From assembly GCA_002343845.1 (NCBI GenBank), contig DDSQ01000046.1, positions 1 through 5,871 of the forward strand: a DNA stretch of 5,871 nt. Direction: 5' to 3'. Positions 5,704 to 5,871 of the stretch are shown here, piece by piece. The number at the start of each line of letters is the position of its first letter. Within the stretch, counting starts at the first letter, position 1. Below the pieces are notes generated by a model that ran no database searches, had not been told where the DNA came from, and saw only the letters and a program-made list of their open reading frames with translations. The position numbers and the translations under genes were made by a program. Source of the stretch: Planctomycetes bacterium UBA2386 (lineage in GTDB: Bacteria; Planctomycetota; UBA1135; UBA2386).

Positions 5704-5871
5704 TCAGCGATTCGCGTTGGGGAAGAAGAGCTGCTCGCCGCCGATCTTGTAGCTGGCGATCGCTGCCTGCCCGGCGGGGGAGACGATCCAGTCGGCGAAG
5801 CTCTGCGCCATCGCGGTCTTCACGTGCGGGTGCTTCGCCGGGTTGACGACCATCACGCCGTACTGGTTGAA
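5704..5871 (-). CDS. tupA: Tungstate-type ABC transporter substrate-binding protein, C-terminal fragment
   Basis: The last 55 residues of a minus-strand gene, starting FNQYGVMVVNPAKHPHVKTA and ending in a TGA at 5704-5706; the rest lies past the right edge. FNQYGVxxVNPxKHPHV, then ADWIVSPAGQAAIASYKIGG and the terminal QLFFPNA, closely match the C-terminus of TupA-type periplasmic binding proteins. These capture tungstate (or related oxyanions) for an ABC importer that supplies tungsten cofactor enzymes. The call rests on recognition of this C-terminal pattern; a related oxyanion or phosphate-type receptor is the main alternative. Partner permease and ATPase genes would lie to the right if present. 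The hairpins after the stop suggest the transcript may end here, before the dehydrogenase gene. Confidence 0.75.
   Translation of the reverse strand, partial: FNQYGVMVVNPAKHPHVKTAMAQSFADWIVSPAGQAAIASYKIGGEQLFFPNANR

Overview
The window is GC-rich, with most third codon positions G or C. It looks like a chromosomal stretch of a betaproteobacterium, probably Burkholderiales (Rubrivivax/Leptothrix-like). That placement rests on codon use, protein style and gene content, not on a marker gene. The core is a three-gene, plus-strand operon for a TAXI-type TRAP transporter. Most of the rest is ordinary accessory metabolism and transport.

Layout from left to right: (1) the first 50 codons of a minus-strand FAD-dependent oxidoreductase, cut by the window edge; (2) a 107-base divergent intergenic region with a 20-base imperfect palindrome that could be an operator; (3) the TRAP operon: periplasmic TAXI binding protein (260-1240), DUF1850 protein (1240-1722, overlapping the previous stop), and fused DctQM-type permease with a GTG start (1775-4009); (4) a 565-base intergenic region holding two homologous, oppositely oriented stem-loop elements of about 100 bases each; (5) a probable 45-residue single-pass membrane protein (4575-4712); (6) a minus-strand classical short-chain dehydrogenase (4798-5595); (7) a hairpin-rich gap; (8) the last 55 codons of a minus-strand tungstate-type ABC transporter binding protein (TupA-like), cut by the right edge.

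The three TRAP genes should act together. The exported TAXI protein captures a small anionic solute, probably a dicarboxylate, 2-oxo acid or amino acid (substrate not readable from sequence). The fused permease imports it using an ion gradient. The DUF1850 protein, a frequent companion of TAXI permeases with no established role, is made between them and probably sits in the periplasm or on a membrane.

The most noteworthy signal is the repeat pair at 4107-4203 and 4252-4351. Each has 26-base arms around a 45-48-base loop. When the two are aligned in opposite orientation, six of seven differing stem positions are changed on both arms so that pairing is kept, a mismatch is conserved at the same place, and a 13-base mini-hairpin is conserved in the loop. 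This is the pattern expected of a dispersed structured element, not of a simple terminator. I found no evidence of a wholly new multi-gene system.
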